This document shows positions 32,494 through 44,126 of a stretch of 64,000 nucleotides of DNA, piece after piece; positions within the stretch are counted from its first letter, which is position 1, and each line of letters starts with the position of its first letter. The stretch spans positions 27,216,548-27,280,547 of the forward strand of contig CM051029.1 of assembly GCA_027627225.1 (NCBI GenBank). The letters are read 5' to 3'. The notes beneath the pieces were generated by a model. The model was not told the origin of the DNA. It did not search any database and worked only from the letters and a program-made list of their open reading frames with translations. Origin of the DNA: Congeria kusceri. Its lineage: Eukaryota; Mollusca; Bivalvia; Myida; Dreissenidae. The position numbers and the translations under genes were made by a program.

Positions 32494-35400
32494 CGTCGGC
32501 TTGTTTCAACATGTCACCTAGCAAATAACAAATTTTGTTCTGAATCAAATGTGTCGCTGAAGTTAAAGACAAAGACATTACAATGTATTACGAATTTTCT
32601 CGTATGTTTTTCAAATGTTCAGTGTGAGCAACATACAGAAAGTTTTGAACACGAAGATTTTTTAACAGGAATACATTTGATGTCATAACTGTTTTTCGTT
32701 AATTCACGGTACTCTGTAGTGAGGTTAAATAAGTGTTTTCTACAAAATACTGTTGTTTGCTCGTTTGTAATGTTGGCGTGCATTTTTATCATTTTTTGCT
32801 CGTTGTACACGTGTTTTTATTTCATTTTAGCCTTTGAAGATGTCATTGGTAGTCTTGAAAATGTCTCTTAAATGTTGAATGGAATGCAAATTCTAACCTT
32901 CAAATGTTGTAAGATTTGGTTTTCCGTCCTTTCGATGAATACATAATCAGGCAAAAGTATTTTGTAACCTCGTCTTGTCTTACAAGTTTCATTTAAGAAA
33001 GCGAAAATTTTATAATGTTTGTTAAAATCTTGTTAAAACTTTAGCTGCAAACTCTTTAAGATATGAGGTCCTCTGCTTGCTTGAAACGTGTAGAGCCTGT
33101 AGTTATACGTATATACATTGTTGATTATTGTATGCATAACATTTTTGAACTAGTTTTGCTGGAGTGAATGTACAGATTATGTTTTTAAAGAAATATTAAT
33201 CAGAAACCATGTCCAAACAGAAACTAAAAATTCGAAAGCAGAAGACGGTACCGTAATCGGACGGTGTACTATGAAATTTGTTTTTTTGTGTGTCCATTTT
33301 TCAGGATTCATCTTGTGATCGGTTGTATAAACGGTTTGAAATGCAACTGTTTAACCTTTTTTGAACCGATAAAGTAATAACTAAGACTGATTTCTAAAAA
33401 CGTTTTTAGTACTGTCATTTCGTAACCATTTTTTACGGTATATTGGGTACACATGTTTTTTTAGTTGTGTTGCAGCGTGTGATACGTGTACTAACTGTGT
33501 TCTTTGCAGTTAGGACACTGTTGTTTGAACATTTTCTTGTTAATCCTTGTACATTCCTTGTACATATATGTACCGTTGTGTATTTATCGACATATTTTTT
33601 TTACCTAATCAGCGATAGCCATTATGTACTTCAATTTTTATTAAATTTTTAGAAGTTTCAGTGAAGTTGGCCAAAGTGTATTGTCATAGTTTGATTGAGC
33701 CAGCGGCAAAGAGGGTTTTAATCTTAAGCGTCATGGACTGACCATTCTTTCTGCCCGACTTGTCCGAAAAAGTATCTAGTCAATAAATTGTTGATATTGC
33801 ATTTTGGCCTTACCTCTGGATTAGTTTTGATTCAAGATTCTTGTACAGCCAAATGACCAACTTAAACCCGTTATTTTTCAAACGTAGCAAGCATGCAGTC
33901 TTGATTGTGGAATCCAGTTGAATGGTAAATTAACGTATCATAGGTAAACCACGTGTAATGTACATGTGTCTGATTGTGAATGTAAGGGGCTGTAACGTTG
34001 GTTTTAAAAATGTATTTATGTAAATTTGCGTGAAAAGAGTGATTATTAATATTAATAAAAAATATTAAATTAATTTCATATTCATTTGTTAACCAAATAT
34101 ATTTTACTTATTTTGAGATATTCTGATCTTTTAATCAGAACATATACTATATTGTTTCATTTGCGTACTGTGCAATGTTCGTCAAGACCCATTGTACAAC
34201 AGAAGTATGAAAGGACACAAAACACTTGGGTTTGAATCTAGCGTCGGCTTCATCATTTTTGTGTACACTTGGCAGTTTAGCTTTTCTCGATACTTTCAGG
34301 GTCTCTTTGAAAGCCTTAAGCGCTTTGATAAAAATGTGTTGCAAGCATGTACAAACCTTTGAACTGGTATTTGTTGTGTATTTGAGTTGTGCGGGTGCGA
34401 TTTGCGAGTTTTTTCGTTTGGCTAGTTTTTGTAAGTCTGTTTATTATATCTCTGCTGTGAATTTCCACGGAAACCAGCGATCGTTGGCTGTTGGCGTAAG
34501 GTCGACTTCTCGGCCGGCCGCACTGCCTCTGGGCTGTCTACAGCTCATTGGTTGGGTCGGGTGTGTCGCCAGCGTGAGTAAGTCTCGAGGTCTGTACAGA
34601 ATTCGGGGGCTCTGTTTGTGTGTTGTAGTTGTGATGCTGTAATCAGATACTATGTAGTCCAGAGTATTTTAGAGTTTTAAATTTCTTTATCCCATGTATG
34701 TCACTAACCTGTAGTTGGTGTCGAGTTTTTACTATATTTATACTTGCAATAATGATTATAGGGCTTCTTCTATTCTATTTTTCTCAGTGTAACATTTCAA
34801 GCTATTACGTTTTTGTCAGATTTGTTTAAAAAATTTCAGTCATTTATCTATTTGAGCGACGTAAATTACAAATTTCATTACAAAGATCATTTTCAAGGGA
34901 TGCAAATGTCCGTCAGATTTGTTTGAAAATTGTTGGTAATTAAACTCTTTGAGCGATGAAAACTTGTGAAAAATTGTCAGTAATAATAAATTATGGTTCA
35001 ATTTTCGTTATAAGGCTGTGTTGGTATGTGGGAGGCTTCCTAAGACGACCTGTTGGTGATAGTTATGGACATATGGACTCGCAGAAATAAGTCACTCTAC
35101 TGCTTATTTTAGTAAGCTTTTCAAACTTGACACTGCTTTGGTATGGAGACAGTTGCACTCATTTACAAACTGGAAATTGATGATATTTTAAAATCGGTAA
35201 ATTTGTGTATTCTTTGAGAAACTCTAGAATTTTTATTGTCAGTTGATAAGTAATGGCACTTTTATCTTGGACATTTGTATGCATCGTGGTGTGAAGTCAG
35301 GTAGATCATTTATAACCAGTATATTGGTTTTTGCATTTTATAATCAACATTAGTAGCCTATATGCAATGTATTTTTTTTTTCCTTTTTCCTCAGTGTATG

Positions 35401-36620
35401 TAGTCTAGGTGGCGGTAGTTTTTCTTCCCATTTTGTGGTGTTGGTAATTTCTTATTTGTACCCTTTGTGTTTTGTTATTTTCCACGTTGTGCTATACAGA
35501 GCCCTTTCATGGAATGTTTGTATTGGTAATGGAAGCATGAGGAAAAGCATTTGGCCCAGTTTTGTAATTGGCCCCATAAGCTTCCGTAGTGAAATTGGAA
35601 TTATGCTTGGCCCCAGATCTACTAACACCCATTTAAACCATAGCCGACTTTCATTCAGAGAAATAATTTGCGGGTTTGACTTGCAATGAAATTTTTGTAT
35701 GAAAATGTGTGAATTTCAAGTGTTTGTGTGTTTGGTTGTGTGTGTTTTTTAATTGCAAAACGATGTTGGTGGGGATGCAAGTAGTTAATCAGTGTAGTCC
35801 AGTGTTTGTACGAAGGGGTGAAATGCATTTAATGCATGACTATTGAGCGACATATTACATCGATAATACCACCAATCGAGCAGACATATATCACCCCATG
35901 GACCATCTGTAGAGACACTGGATTGCACAGAGTCTACGGAATACCTTCCTATGTCAGTGATGGTGACGATTTTGTAATAATACCAGTTCAGAGTCTGTTC
36001 AGAATACACATTTATTGTGCAATGTTTTGCGACTATCTTGCAGCGCGAAGGCTTTCAATGGGCCCCTGAAAGTATTTTCTGTCTCAAGAATTCACTTAAT
36101 TCACTTGGTTCAGTTACTTGCGTGCAGTACTCATTCAAATCATTGCATTTTTCCATCAGTTTGTGTAAAGTGTCCCTCGAGACATGAGGGTTTTAAGTTT
36201 TCGGATCTCTGTTGAATGGAACGTTCCGTTTCTCAGCACACTGTTGGGTCTGCAATTGGTATGGGGGTGTTGTCGCGAGTCACATATTTGTACATTCATT
36301 AAGTGTTGTTTAATTAATGTTATTTTATACCTGAAAATAATAAACTGAATGTTTTTTCTTTGTAGTTTTGCAGTAGTGAATCTCAGATAGAACTTTGTTA
36401 ATTTTTAGTGAATTGTGTGTACATCAATCTGGGATTAAAATACCTGGACTCGGTGTAATACCAAGGTAATTATCAGTTAAGTTTGACAGTAGTATTGTCG
36501 AAATTGGTAATTAATGTAAACCTGTACAGCAGCAGTTTTTTTAACTACAATAAATATTGACTAGTAACATTAGACTTTCTTGTTTGTTCTTCCTTATTGT
36601 TTGTGTGCATTGAATAAATG
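32494..36620 (+). other. Probable long 3' UTR of the ATPase beta gene
   Basis: No other gene is recognised here. Candidate polyadenylation signals in the right orientation are AATAAA near 33781 and a cluster at 36339-36344, 36549-36554 and 36613-36618. The 36549 signal is followed by U/GU-rich sequence (TTTCTTGTTTGTTCTTCC...TTGTTTGTGTG), the usual downstream element. A Pumilio-type TGTACATA lies at 33559. A GC-richer patch at 34480-34570 includes an open frame (34226-34642) with no recognisable motifs. Continuity of the UTR is inferred. Confidence 0.45.
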
Positions 36621-36828
36621 GTAAACGATAGTGGTCACAAAATGTGAATGTTGTAATTGATAAATTAAAATTGATACATGTACATATTTCATTGTATTTG
36701 TTGTAAATTGTAAGAGCCCAAGTTAAAATTCTCTAGCAGTGTACGAGTGAACCAAATAAAATGTAAAAGTGTTAAGGTACCCTCCATAAAATAGAATGAT
36801 TTGCAAGGTGATTTGTCAAATATAATGA

Positions 36829-37125
36829 GCCAGACTGGCTCAGTTGGTAGAGCACTGGACTCACGATCCTTGGTTAGTGAGTTCGAACCCCAGCCCGGTC
36901 ACGTAACTTGTTTTGGTCATGAAATAATTTCTATGGCCATTCTCCCCATACCTCTGATTCAAGTGGAGCAGTTGTTTGCTACTGGTCTGGCAGTTACTGC
37001 ACTTGGTACTGGTTAACTGCTTACATCGGCTAAGCTTGTCCAGGAGAGTAGGTTAACTGACCACCGTTATATGACTGAAATACTGGTTTAAATGGCGAAA
37101 AATCCTAACGAACAAACTTAAATAA
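36829..37125 (+). mobile_element. tRNA-headed SINE, family B, copy 1
   Basis: The head GCCAGACTGGCTCAGTTGGT carries an A box (TGGCTCAGTTGG) and B box (GAGTTCGAACCCC), with a CTCACGA loop resembling an anticodon loop. The body includes ATAATTTCTATGGCCATT, TACCTCTGATTCAAGT, AGTAGGTTAACTGACC and CGTTATATGACTGAAATACT. The tail is AACGAACAAACTTAAATAAA. The whole arrangement recurs inverted at 51985-52264. Confidence 0.85.
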
Positions 37126-37159
37126 AATGTAAATGTTTAACATCACAATTCAGAGAAAA

Positions 37160-37884
37160 AAGCAGTGTGTCCCAAGTACATACATAGTTCTTTCCGAATA
37201 GTAAAACACAAAGCAGTGTGTCCAAAGTACATACATAGTTCTTTCAAAATAGTAAAACATAAAGCAGTGTGCCCCAAGTACATACATAGTTCTTTCAGAA
37301 TAGTAAAACATAAAGCAGTGTGTCCAAAGTACATATATAGTTCTTTCCGAATAGTAAAACATGAAGCAGTGTGTCCCAAGTACATATATAGTTCTTTCCG
37401 AATAGTAAAACATAAAGCAGTGTGTCCCAAGTACATACATAGTTCTTTCCGAATAGTAAAACATAAAGCAGTGTGTCCCAAGTACATACATAGTTCTTTC
37501 AGAATAGTAAAACATAAAGCAGTGTGTCCCAAGTACATAAGCAGTGTGTCCCAAGTACATACATAGTTCTTTCAGAATAGTAAAACATAAAGCAGTGTGT
37601 CCCAAGTACATAAGCAGTGTGTCCCAAGTACATACATAGTTCTTTCAGAATAGTAAAACATAAAGCAGTGTGTCCCAAGTACATAAGCAGTGTGTCCCAA
37701 GTACATACATAGTTCTTTCAGAATAGTAAAACATAAAGCAGTGTGTCCCAAGTACATAAGCAGTGTGTCCCAAGTACATACATAGTTCTTTCAGAATAGT
37801 AAAACATAAAGCAGTGTGTCCCAAGTACATAAGCAGTGTGTCCCAAGTACATACATAGTTCTTTCAGAATAGTAAAACATAAAG
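37160..37884 (+). repeat. 51-bp minisatellite evolving into a 73-bp higher-order repeat
   Basis: The first seven or so units have a 51-bp period (AAGCAGTGTGTCCCAAGTAC...ATAGTTCTTTCAGAATAG). From about 37517 the unit becomes 73 bp, made by adding an extra 22-bp AAGCAGTGTGTCCCAAGTAC-AT segment, and is repeated five times almost identically. Because 51 is 17 codons, long spurious open frames arise on both strands. Confidence 0.93.
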
Positions 37885-38686
37885 GTTAGTACAAGGGGGT
37901 CGTCTTCACAAAGCTCCTGAGGGAAAACTAAAGTAATTTGCTTAAATTCATTAAATTCCTCCAGTCATTGGCTGTTTCATGTATACGTCTTTTTACATAA
38001 CTAGAAAATATTTCTGTGACGTTTCGTATTTTACCCTTTTGAAAACAGAAATAAATTTCACATACAAAATTTGATCTGAAATTTTCACTTAAGTACAACT
38101 TCAGTTAAGATTTCCCTTAGGAGCTTTGTGAAATCCAGCCCAGGTCTAGATAATGCAAGGAATATATTAGTATTGCACTAATATTTATTGCACTAGGCAA
38201 TCGTAAGCAATTAATCTTTGATCAATTGAGACATTTGAGGCTTATCATGGAATAAGTTCAGTATTCAGGACGTATTGAGGACTTCCGATAAGGTCGATCT
38301 GTATTTTGCACTGCAAACTTAAAGCTGAGGGTCATTTGCTGCTTGCTTGAAATTCTTAAGTGATACCTTATCAATATTTCTACATCTTAGCCCACGGGCA
38401 ATCAAAATGAAAATAAAAGCTTTCGATGTTGTCTTTATCATGATGATGGCCTCTTCGAAAACTGAGTAAACACTATCATGAAAATGGCAATTTAAAGTGT
38501 TTTGATTACGAGATGACCTTTTACCATTGTCCTGCCCTACATTATAAAATCAGGGCTCACAATTCCATTCACCAAGTTAGCCTATGGCTACAAATTCAAA
38601 TATTGTGATGATGATTCTGTCTCTATTAAACTACACAATCAGCTTGATTTCTCGACTGCTAATTCGCGAGAAAAAGTATTTTAGGC
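37885..38686. other. Intergenic, no gene recognised
   Basis: AT-rich. Contains AGGAGCTTTGTGAA(T/A) in two contexts (also near 30629) and GGCTACAAAT(T/G) resembling 140-150. No coding. Confidence 0.45.
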
Positions 38687-38962
38687 GAAGTGATCCCCAT
38701 CGTCAGAACCCACATTTGGTAAAATAGGCTATGCTTCATGATCACACCGTGGGAGATCAGGCTAGCTAAACTTTGTATTCGTGAATAATTAATGAGCGAT
38801 CTCATTGGTTCTGTTTCAAAGTCTGCACTGAAAATTCAACCAATGAAACATTCCGTTATTTAAAACTGTTACGTGTAGATAGTGATTGCTTTTATTATAT
38901 TTACCGTTGTCCTGCACGTGGTCCATTAAGCAATTCGAAAGTAGGCAAGTAGAACGTGGGCA

Positions 38963-40227
38963 GTGAACCGATAAAGTAGTTTAATTGAATGATTAAGCTA
39001 GACTTACCTTCGTAGAAGTAAGGCGAAGGTTGATCATAATTTCATCCAACACAAAACTCCCTAAGGGCCCACACAGATTTGGATGCAGCTTATCTCCCTA
39101 AGGGCCCACACAGATTAGGATGCAGCTTAACTCCCTAAGGGCCCACACAGATTAGGATGCAGCTTAACTCCCTAAGGGCCCACACAGATTAGGATGCAGC
39201 TTATCTCCCTAAGGGCCCACACAGATTAGGATGCAGCTTATCTCCCTAAGGGCCCACACAGATTAGGATGCAGCTTATCTCCCTAAGGGCCCACAGATTA
39301 GGATGCAGCTTATCTCCCTAAGGGCCCACACAGATTAGGATGCAGCTCATCTCCCTAAGGGCCCACACAGATTAGGATGCAGCTTATCTCCCTAAGGGCC
39401 CACACAGATTAGGATGCAGCTTATCTCCCTAAGGGCCCACACAGATTAGGATGCAGCTTATCTCCCTAAGGGCCCACACAGATTAGGATGCAGCTTATCT
39501 CCCTAACGGCCCACACAGATTAGGATGCAGCTTATCTCCCTAAGGGCCCACACAGATTAGGATGCAGCTTATCAGCGGACAGGGTAGGTTCATTTTTTAA
39601 AGCAGTTTATCAGTAATCATATATATATTTTGTAGTGATCGCATATTTTAAGGGTGGTTGTGGGTGTGCGTGTGAACCCTTAGGGAGTTTTGTGTCGGAT
39701 GAAATCATGATCAACCTTTGCCTTACTTCTATGAAGGTAAGTCTAGCTTAATCGTTCAATTTCATCCAACACATAAACTCCCTTAAGGGCCCCACATATT
39801 ATTAAGAGCCGATTGCTACAAAATATAATACAACAAACACTATTATTTCAAAACTTTTATCATTATATACATGTTTAACAACACACTTTGCATAAGTACA
39901 GCATCTTGAAAAGAATTCAATGATTCATTAAGTGGTTTTTTATTCCCACCCAATGCGTTTTTAATGTCCATCCTTGGTACTGCTTTGTAGAAGCTTTGGA
40001 AACCGTAGCACCACGTGTATTCTGTGGTTTGAAATGGCCTTGAATGCCATCTTTATTCATAATGATTGTCCACCATTTAACAGTTTGCTTTGCGTCCACG
40101 TGGATTTCACTGTTAGATGTGAAAGTGTGTACATGTATCTGTATGAACATTTCGAGTGTGAGAAATATATTATACAATTGTGTTCAAATTCATAATCGAG
40201 GGGTGAACCGATAAAGTAGTTTAATTG
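38963..40227. mobile_element. Foldback-like insertion bounded by 25-bp direct repeats
   Basis: GTGAACCGATAAAGTAGTTT-AATTG occurs perfectly at 38963-38987 and 40203-40227. Between them, the arm at 38990-39066 (GCTAGACTTACCTTCGTAGA...CCAACACAAAACTCCCTAAGG) is mirrored at 39672-39757, and an additional partial arm follows at 39760-39795. The loop contains a 37-bp satellite. Long inverted arms with internal tandem repeats resemble foldback elements. A 25-bp target duplication would be unusually long. Confidence 0.6.
39055..39572 (+). repeat. 37-bp satellite, about 14 copies
   Basis: The unit CTCCCTAAGGGCCCACACAG plus ATTAGGATGCAGCTTAT is tandemly repeated with very few variants (one copy near 39290 lacks CACA, one has AACGGCC). 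It contains the palindrome GGGCCC, and the same CTCCCTAAGGGCCC forms the inner edge of the foldback arms. Confidence 0.95.
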
Positions 40228-40489
40228 CCCTGAATACGATGTGCAAATGTATGTGCGTACACATCAGTTTTGAGCTGTGTGTACACAATGAATTAGTAAC
40301 CGGTCTACAGATAATTGTTTTTCAGACTTCATTTCGAAGAGACAGGTGTATAAAAGTTATGTGTAATTTCATTGGTCATTAGATGGCTCATCAATATTCA
40401 TTGAAACTCACTTTTGACAGCCGATTCTCCAATGGTATATAATGTTGCAGTAACAGAATATAATACCGTGGGTTTTGACGATGGGTGAT

Positions 40490-41055
40490 CGCCGACATTT
40501 TATGGAAAAAAAACGCAGTTTCAAAAAGATTGCCAAACACGAAAACCTCAAAATACAATTTCAACTCTGAACTTATAAATTAAAATGTGTGTACATGTAC
40601 TTGTCGCATGCATTATGCAAATCTGTACAAAGCTGTAATAGAATTCTAAGATTAAGATTTTAACATTTTAAGCCATCCCCATCAACATGTTGCTGATTAT
40701 ATTAGTAAGTCTATTTATTCTGAAAATGTGACCGGGGAAAATTTGCCAATTTTTGGGTGATTTCGAAGTTACTTGTGATTGCATTTGGCAACTTGCTTCA
40801 ATATTGATTATTGAAAGTCAGATGTGCATCTGTGTCATTTTTGTACCTACCATAATGAGTCTGCTTTGAGTGGATCAAATTAATCAAGAAACAAGATAAT
40901 TAACTTGGTTCATAAAAATAGCATTTTGTTCAACTTGGTAATAAAATTTCACTACCATGTTTAATTTATGTTTTTGGATACCCGCAAAATATGACAAAAT
41001 ATTTGTGTGTGTGTCCCTATGTTTTCGGACACTCATTATTTAATTTATTATTTTA
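40490..41055. other. Intergenic, no gene recognised
   Basis: AT-rich, without supported features. Confidence 0.4.
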
Positions 41056-41542
41056 AAGTGACTTGTTCACAGATTTTTTCATATTTTGAAGTATGCCATT
41101 AGATGTCATAACTTCATAGATTTAAGCATCGGAACTCAAGAGCTTAAATATAATAATAATAAAATGATTTTTTTTAAAAAGGAGAGAAAAAATTGGTCCC
41201 ACTGGGTTTCGAACCCCGGACATCCGGATAAAAAGGCCATCGCCTTAACCACTCAGCCATTCCAATTTCTATATTTCTGCCAGCATTATTTACTTTATGC
41301 AAGTGATTGATGTGTATTCAACAATTTTAACGAAAACATCAGAAACACTCAAAGTATTTCATCGTTTAGCGTTACAAACGCTTTATAATTTTATTGTTTT
41401 CAACTGATGAATACTCATAAACGCAATGATATTTACAGTATATTTCTGTCAGTAGTGTTATTTCACTCCCTTGTATTCCCTGTTCTTTAATTTTTGGAAT
41501 CTGTGTCAAAAAGTTGAAAAATTGTATGAGAAAAGGTCCATT
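41056..41542 (-). mobile_element. Inverted-repeat element with tRNA-like core, copy 1
   Basis: On the minus strand this element aligns throughout with 49032-49486. Shared pieces are GGACTTGTTCACAGATTTTT-type ends, CATACTTC, GCGTTTGTAACxCT, ATGAGTA(T/G)TCATCAGTTG, AAATATACTGTAAAT and TTCCAACTTTTT. In the centre it carries GGCTGAGTGGTTAAGGCGAT and GGGGTTCGAAACCC, clear tRNA A- and B-box sequences. The acceptor ends do not pair, so it is not a functional tRNA gene. Confidence 0.75.
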
Positions 41543-41679
41543 TAAAGTGTCCGAAAACATATATAATACAGTATTTTATTGCATATTGAACCAGAGTTAT
41601 GACATTTGCAATAAATACATCTACCGGTAGATCGTTTGTGTATCGATTCTAAAACAAGACACTGTGTTCGATAAACACA

Positions 41680-42070
41680 TATGCCCCCGGTTAGTGCTGG
41701 ACAGCCCATTTTAATTATTTTAAGTCCAAATTAGGTCAAGGTCAAGTTATTTGGGTGATATGGGTGGATTGGGAATGGTCATAAGCAACCACTGTGTAAG
41801 TGTCTTAGATCCAAGTGATGTAGTTAGCGGTGCTAGTGCTAGACGAAACAGTAAAATCTAATTAACCAAGAAATAGCCCATTTGAATTAGGTCAAGGTCA
41901 AAGTGTGGTGATATGGGTGGATTGAGAACGGTCATAAGCAACAACTGTGTAAGTATCCAAGTGTTGTAGCCAGAGGTGTTGGTGCTACATGAATCGGTAA
42001 AACCTACTTAACCTTGTCACGGATGGACTGACAGGAAAATTACTACAAGATGCCAGGGGCATACAACGAA
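41680..42070 (+). repeat. Dispersed mollusc-type repeat with internal duplication
   Basis: Two diverged units share GGTCAAGGTCAA, GTGATATGGGTGGATTG, GGTCATAAGCAAC(C/A)ACTG and GTGTAAGT. The right end contains GGATGGACTGACAGGAAAAT and CCAGGGGCATAC, mirrored on the left by TATGCCCCCGG. This is a repeat of the kind with CATATGCCCCC ends. Non-coding. Confidence 0.6.
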
Positions 42071-42439
42071 ATACACACTGGTCAAGTGAAAATTATGTTA
42101 CTAGCAATGTAGTGGCTTTAGTGCTAAAGTAAATATTGTTTACAGGTCAAATAAAACTTGCTTTACTGGTTAAATGAAACATGTTTTACTAGAAAATGAA
42201 CAATTGTTTTACTGGTCAACAGAAATGTGTTATATTGGTCATCTGAAATTTTCATTGAAAATGGTTTTATCGTTAAAGGCATGCACAAGGTGCTGCAAGT
42301 TAAGACAACCACCAATATTTAACTAAGATTTAGTCAACACATAAAATAAAACATTATGACCAAACACTAGTTTACATTTTCTCAAAAATATTAAATGAAA
42401 TTTGACTCGTTTTATTTCCACTTGATTGTTTACATTTAA

Positions 42440-42860
42440 AGACATTTGGTGTCCTAGTTTCCCATAAAAGGAATGCAAATCCTATGCATGATTTTTGCAT
42501 GGAAAAATCCCGTTATTGTTGTCAGTGCAGTGTTTCAATTTCGAGGGTCGTCTAATAAACCTATACTAGTATCAGATTTGAATAAAGACATTGGTACAAC
42601 ACATTGAGAAAACACATGTAATTATACACAAAGCAACATGATTTTTCTATGCAAATTTACTTATTATAGTGGTAAGAAACTTACCAAGTGATTTTTAGTT
42701 CGTAAATTGTTTCATGTATTATATATTTTAAACTTCAAATATTGTACAAAACGTTTTAGAGACGGCCTTCAAAATGACTTGTCCAGTTTATGACAAATGA
42801 TATTACTGTTAGCAGTACAGTTATTCATGAAAAGCATGGAACTTGTGAAAATCACCACAC
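42440..42860 (+). repeat. Dispersed ~420-bp repeat, copy 2
   Basis: Same-orientation copy of 5190-5610. It is embedded in a tract of TTTTACTGGTCA-type motifs found on both sides (42080-42260 and 43060-43190), as if inserted into it. Confidence 0.8.
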
Positions 42861-44126
42861 TAGCAAATAAACAAAGCAAGTGTTTATAAACAGTTTACTG
42901 GGAGGATCGGTGTTTTTATTTTAAACAGTATTGAAAAATCAAATAGTTTCCTGATGTTGGGTATAGAAGCGTACACATACAATAATACAATTTTACCAGA
43001 CATGTTTAAATTGTTTAATATAAAGACAATTTTCACCTTAAATGAGGCTTTAAACTGAAATTTGTTTTACTGGTCACATAAATTTGTTTTATCAGTCATA
43101 AATAACTTCTTTTACTGGTCAATCGAAGATCGTTATCCTGGCAAAGTGAAAATTGTTATATCCAGTCAAGTGAAAACTGCATTACTTCATGAATCTCGCT
43201 TGAACCCAATTTGAGTAAACGTTTATGCATGCAATGTCACACACGGTTTGCAACTTTGCCAGGTACAGGACAATAGGTATGCTGTCGTCTGCCTTTCAGA
43301 TTTGAATGATAATGCTCACAATTCTTGTGCCCTCTGGGCTTTTACTTCCATCCTAACTCACACTCTGTGCCTTCACGATTTTCACCATGATTGCAATATT
43401 TCGTATTAGCCACAATTCTGTATTGCGATGACAGCTGGATGTTTGTAGCAGTTATCTAGCAAAGACGAAGCAGAAATTATGTCAATGTTTTTTTTCGGCG
43501 TAGCTGTCTAAGATCACTTTTGACCTAGATTTCTTGCTATAATTTTATGCAGCGGGAAAACTGAATGCCAATAGAATTGAACAAATTTCCTAATTTTAGG
43601 GAATGCAAACTTACAACAATGGTTTGATGGCTACCAACAACTATTGCATATTTTTGATGGCTACCAACAACTATTGCATATTTTTGGGGGATTAGAATTT
43701 ACATAATTGTTTGCATAAGCGGTTAAAATAAAGTTATAAACATATCTTCGACATACGCTCTAATACTGAACATAATTATGAACAATTTTACTCATTGTAT
43801 GTCATGAACAGAATGTAATATTCATTCACATAATGAAATAATTATTTCGTTTAGCCTACATCAGCGGCACGCTCTATAAATAGCAATTACAGTGATCCAA
43901 TTGGTTGACCGATATCCGAGAAATATCGGTGCTGTAAAACGTTTCGGGGCCATACGTAAATATTCGGCGAAGATTGGTATGAAATGGTCTATTCTAGCGT
44001 ATTCAACACACTCCAGATAAAGGGTGCAGCATTCAAAAAACAGTCGCGGTAAAGCTATGCTAATATACATTCATCAATTTAGCGTCCGGAGAATCATACA
44101 CCCGAGAATTTCAACACAGTTTCAAC
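42861..44126. other. Intergenic, small tandem duplication only
   Basis: A 30-bp unit (GATGGCTACCAACAACTATT-GCATATTTTT) is duplicated at about 43626-43685. TTTTACTGGTCA motifs occur at 43060-43190. No coding was recognised. Confidence 0.5.

Larger units (their letters stand above)
38687..40489. mobile_element. Outer inverted-repeat element (nested structure)
   Basis: The left end GTGATCCCCATCGTCAGAAC-CCAC at about 38687 is matched by the inverted GTGGGTTTTGACGATGGGTG-ATC ending at about 40489. It is imperfect but clear. Inside lie 25-bp direct repeats (38963, 40203), a foldback pair of arms and a 37-bp satellite, so this looks like an older element with a later insertion. No coding capacity. 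The exact ends are uncertain. Confidence 0.55.

Noticed and set aside
34226..34642. 138-residue plus-strand frame in a GC-richer patch
   Set aside because: No recognisable domain, hydrophobic low-complexity residues, and it lies in the probable 3' UTR of the ATPase beta gene.
37143..37830. Several 60-150 residue frames on both strands (MYLGHTALCFTI... type)
   Set aside because: Produced by the 51/73-bp array, whose period is 17 codons; present in multiple frames and strands.
39055..39572. CRISPR-like regular repeats
   Set aside because: Units are contiguous identical satellite copies with no variable spacers, in a eukaryotic genome.
41190..41270. Possible functional tRNA gene
   Set aside because: A and B boxes are present but the acceptor stem does not pair and the sequence is embedded in a dispersed repeat.
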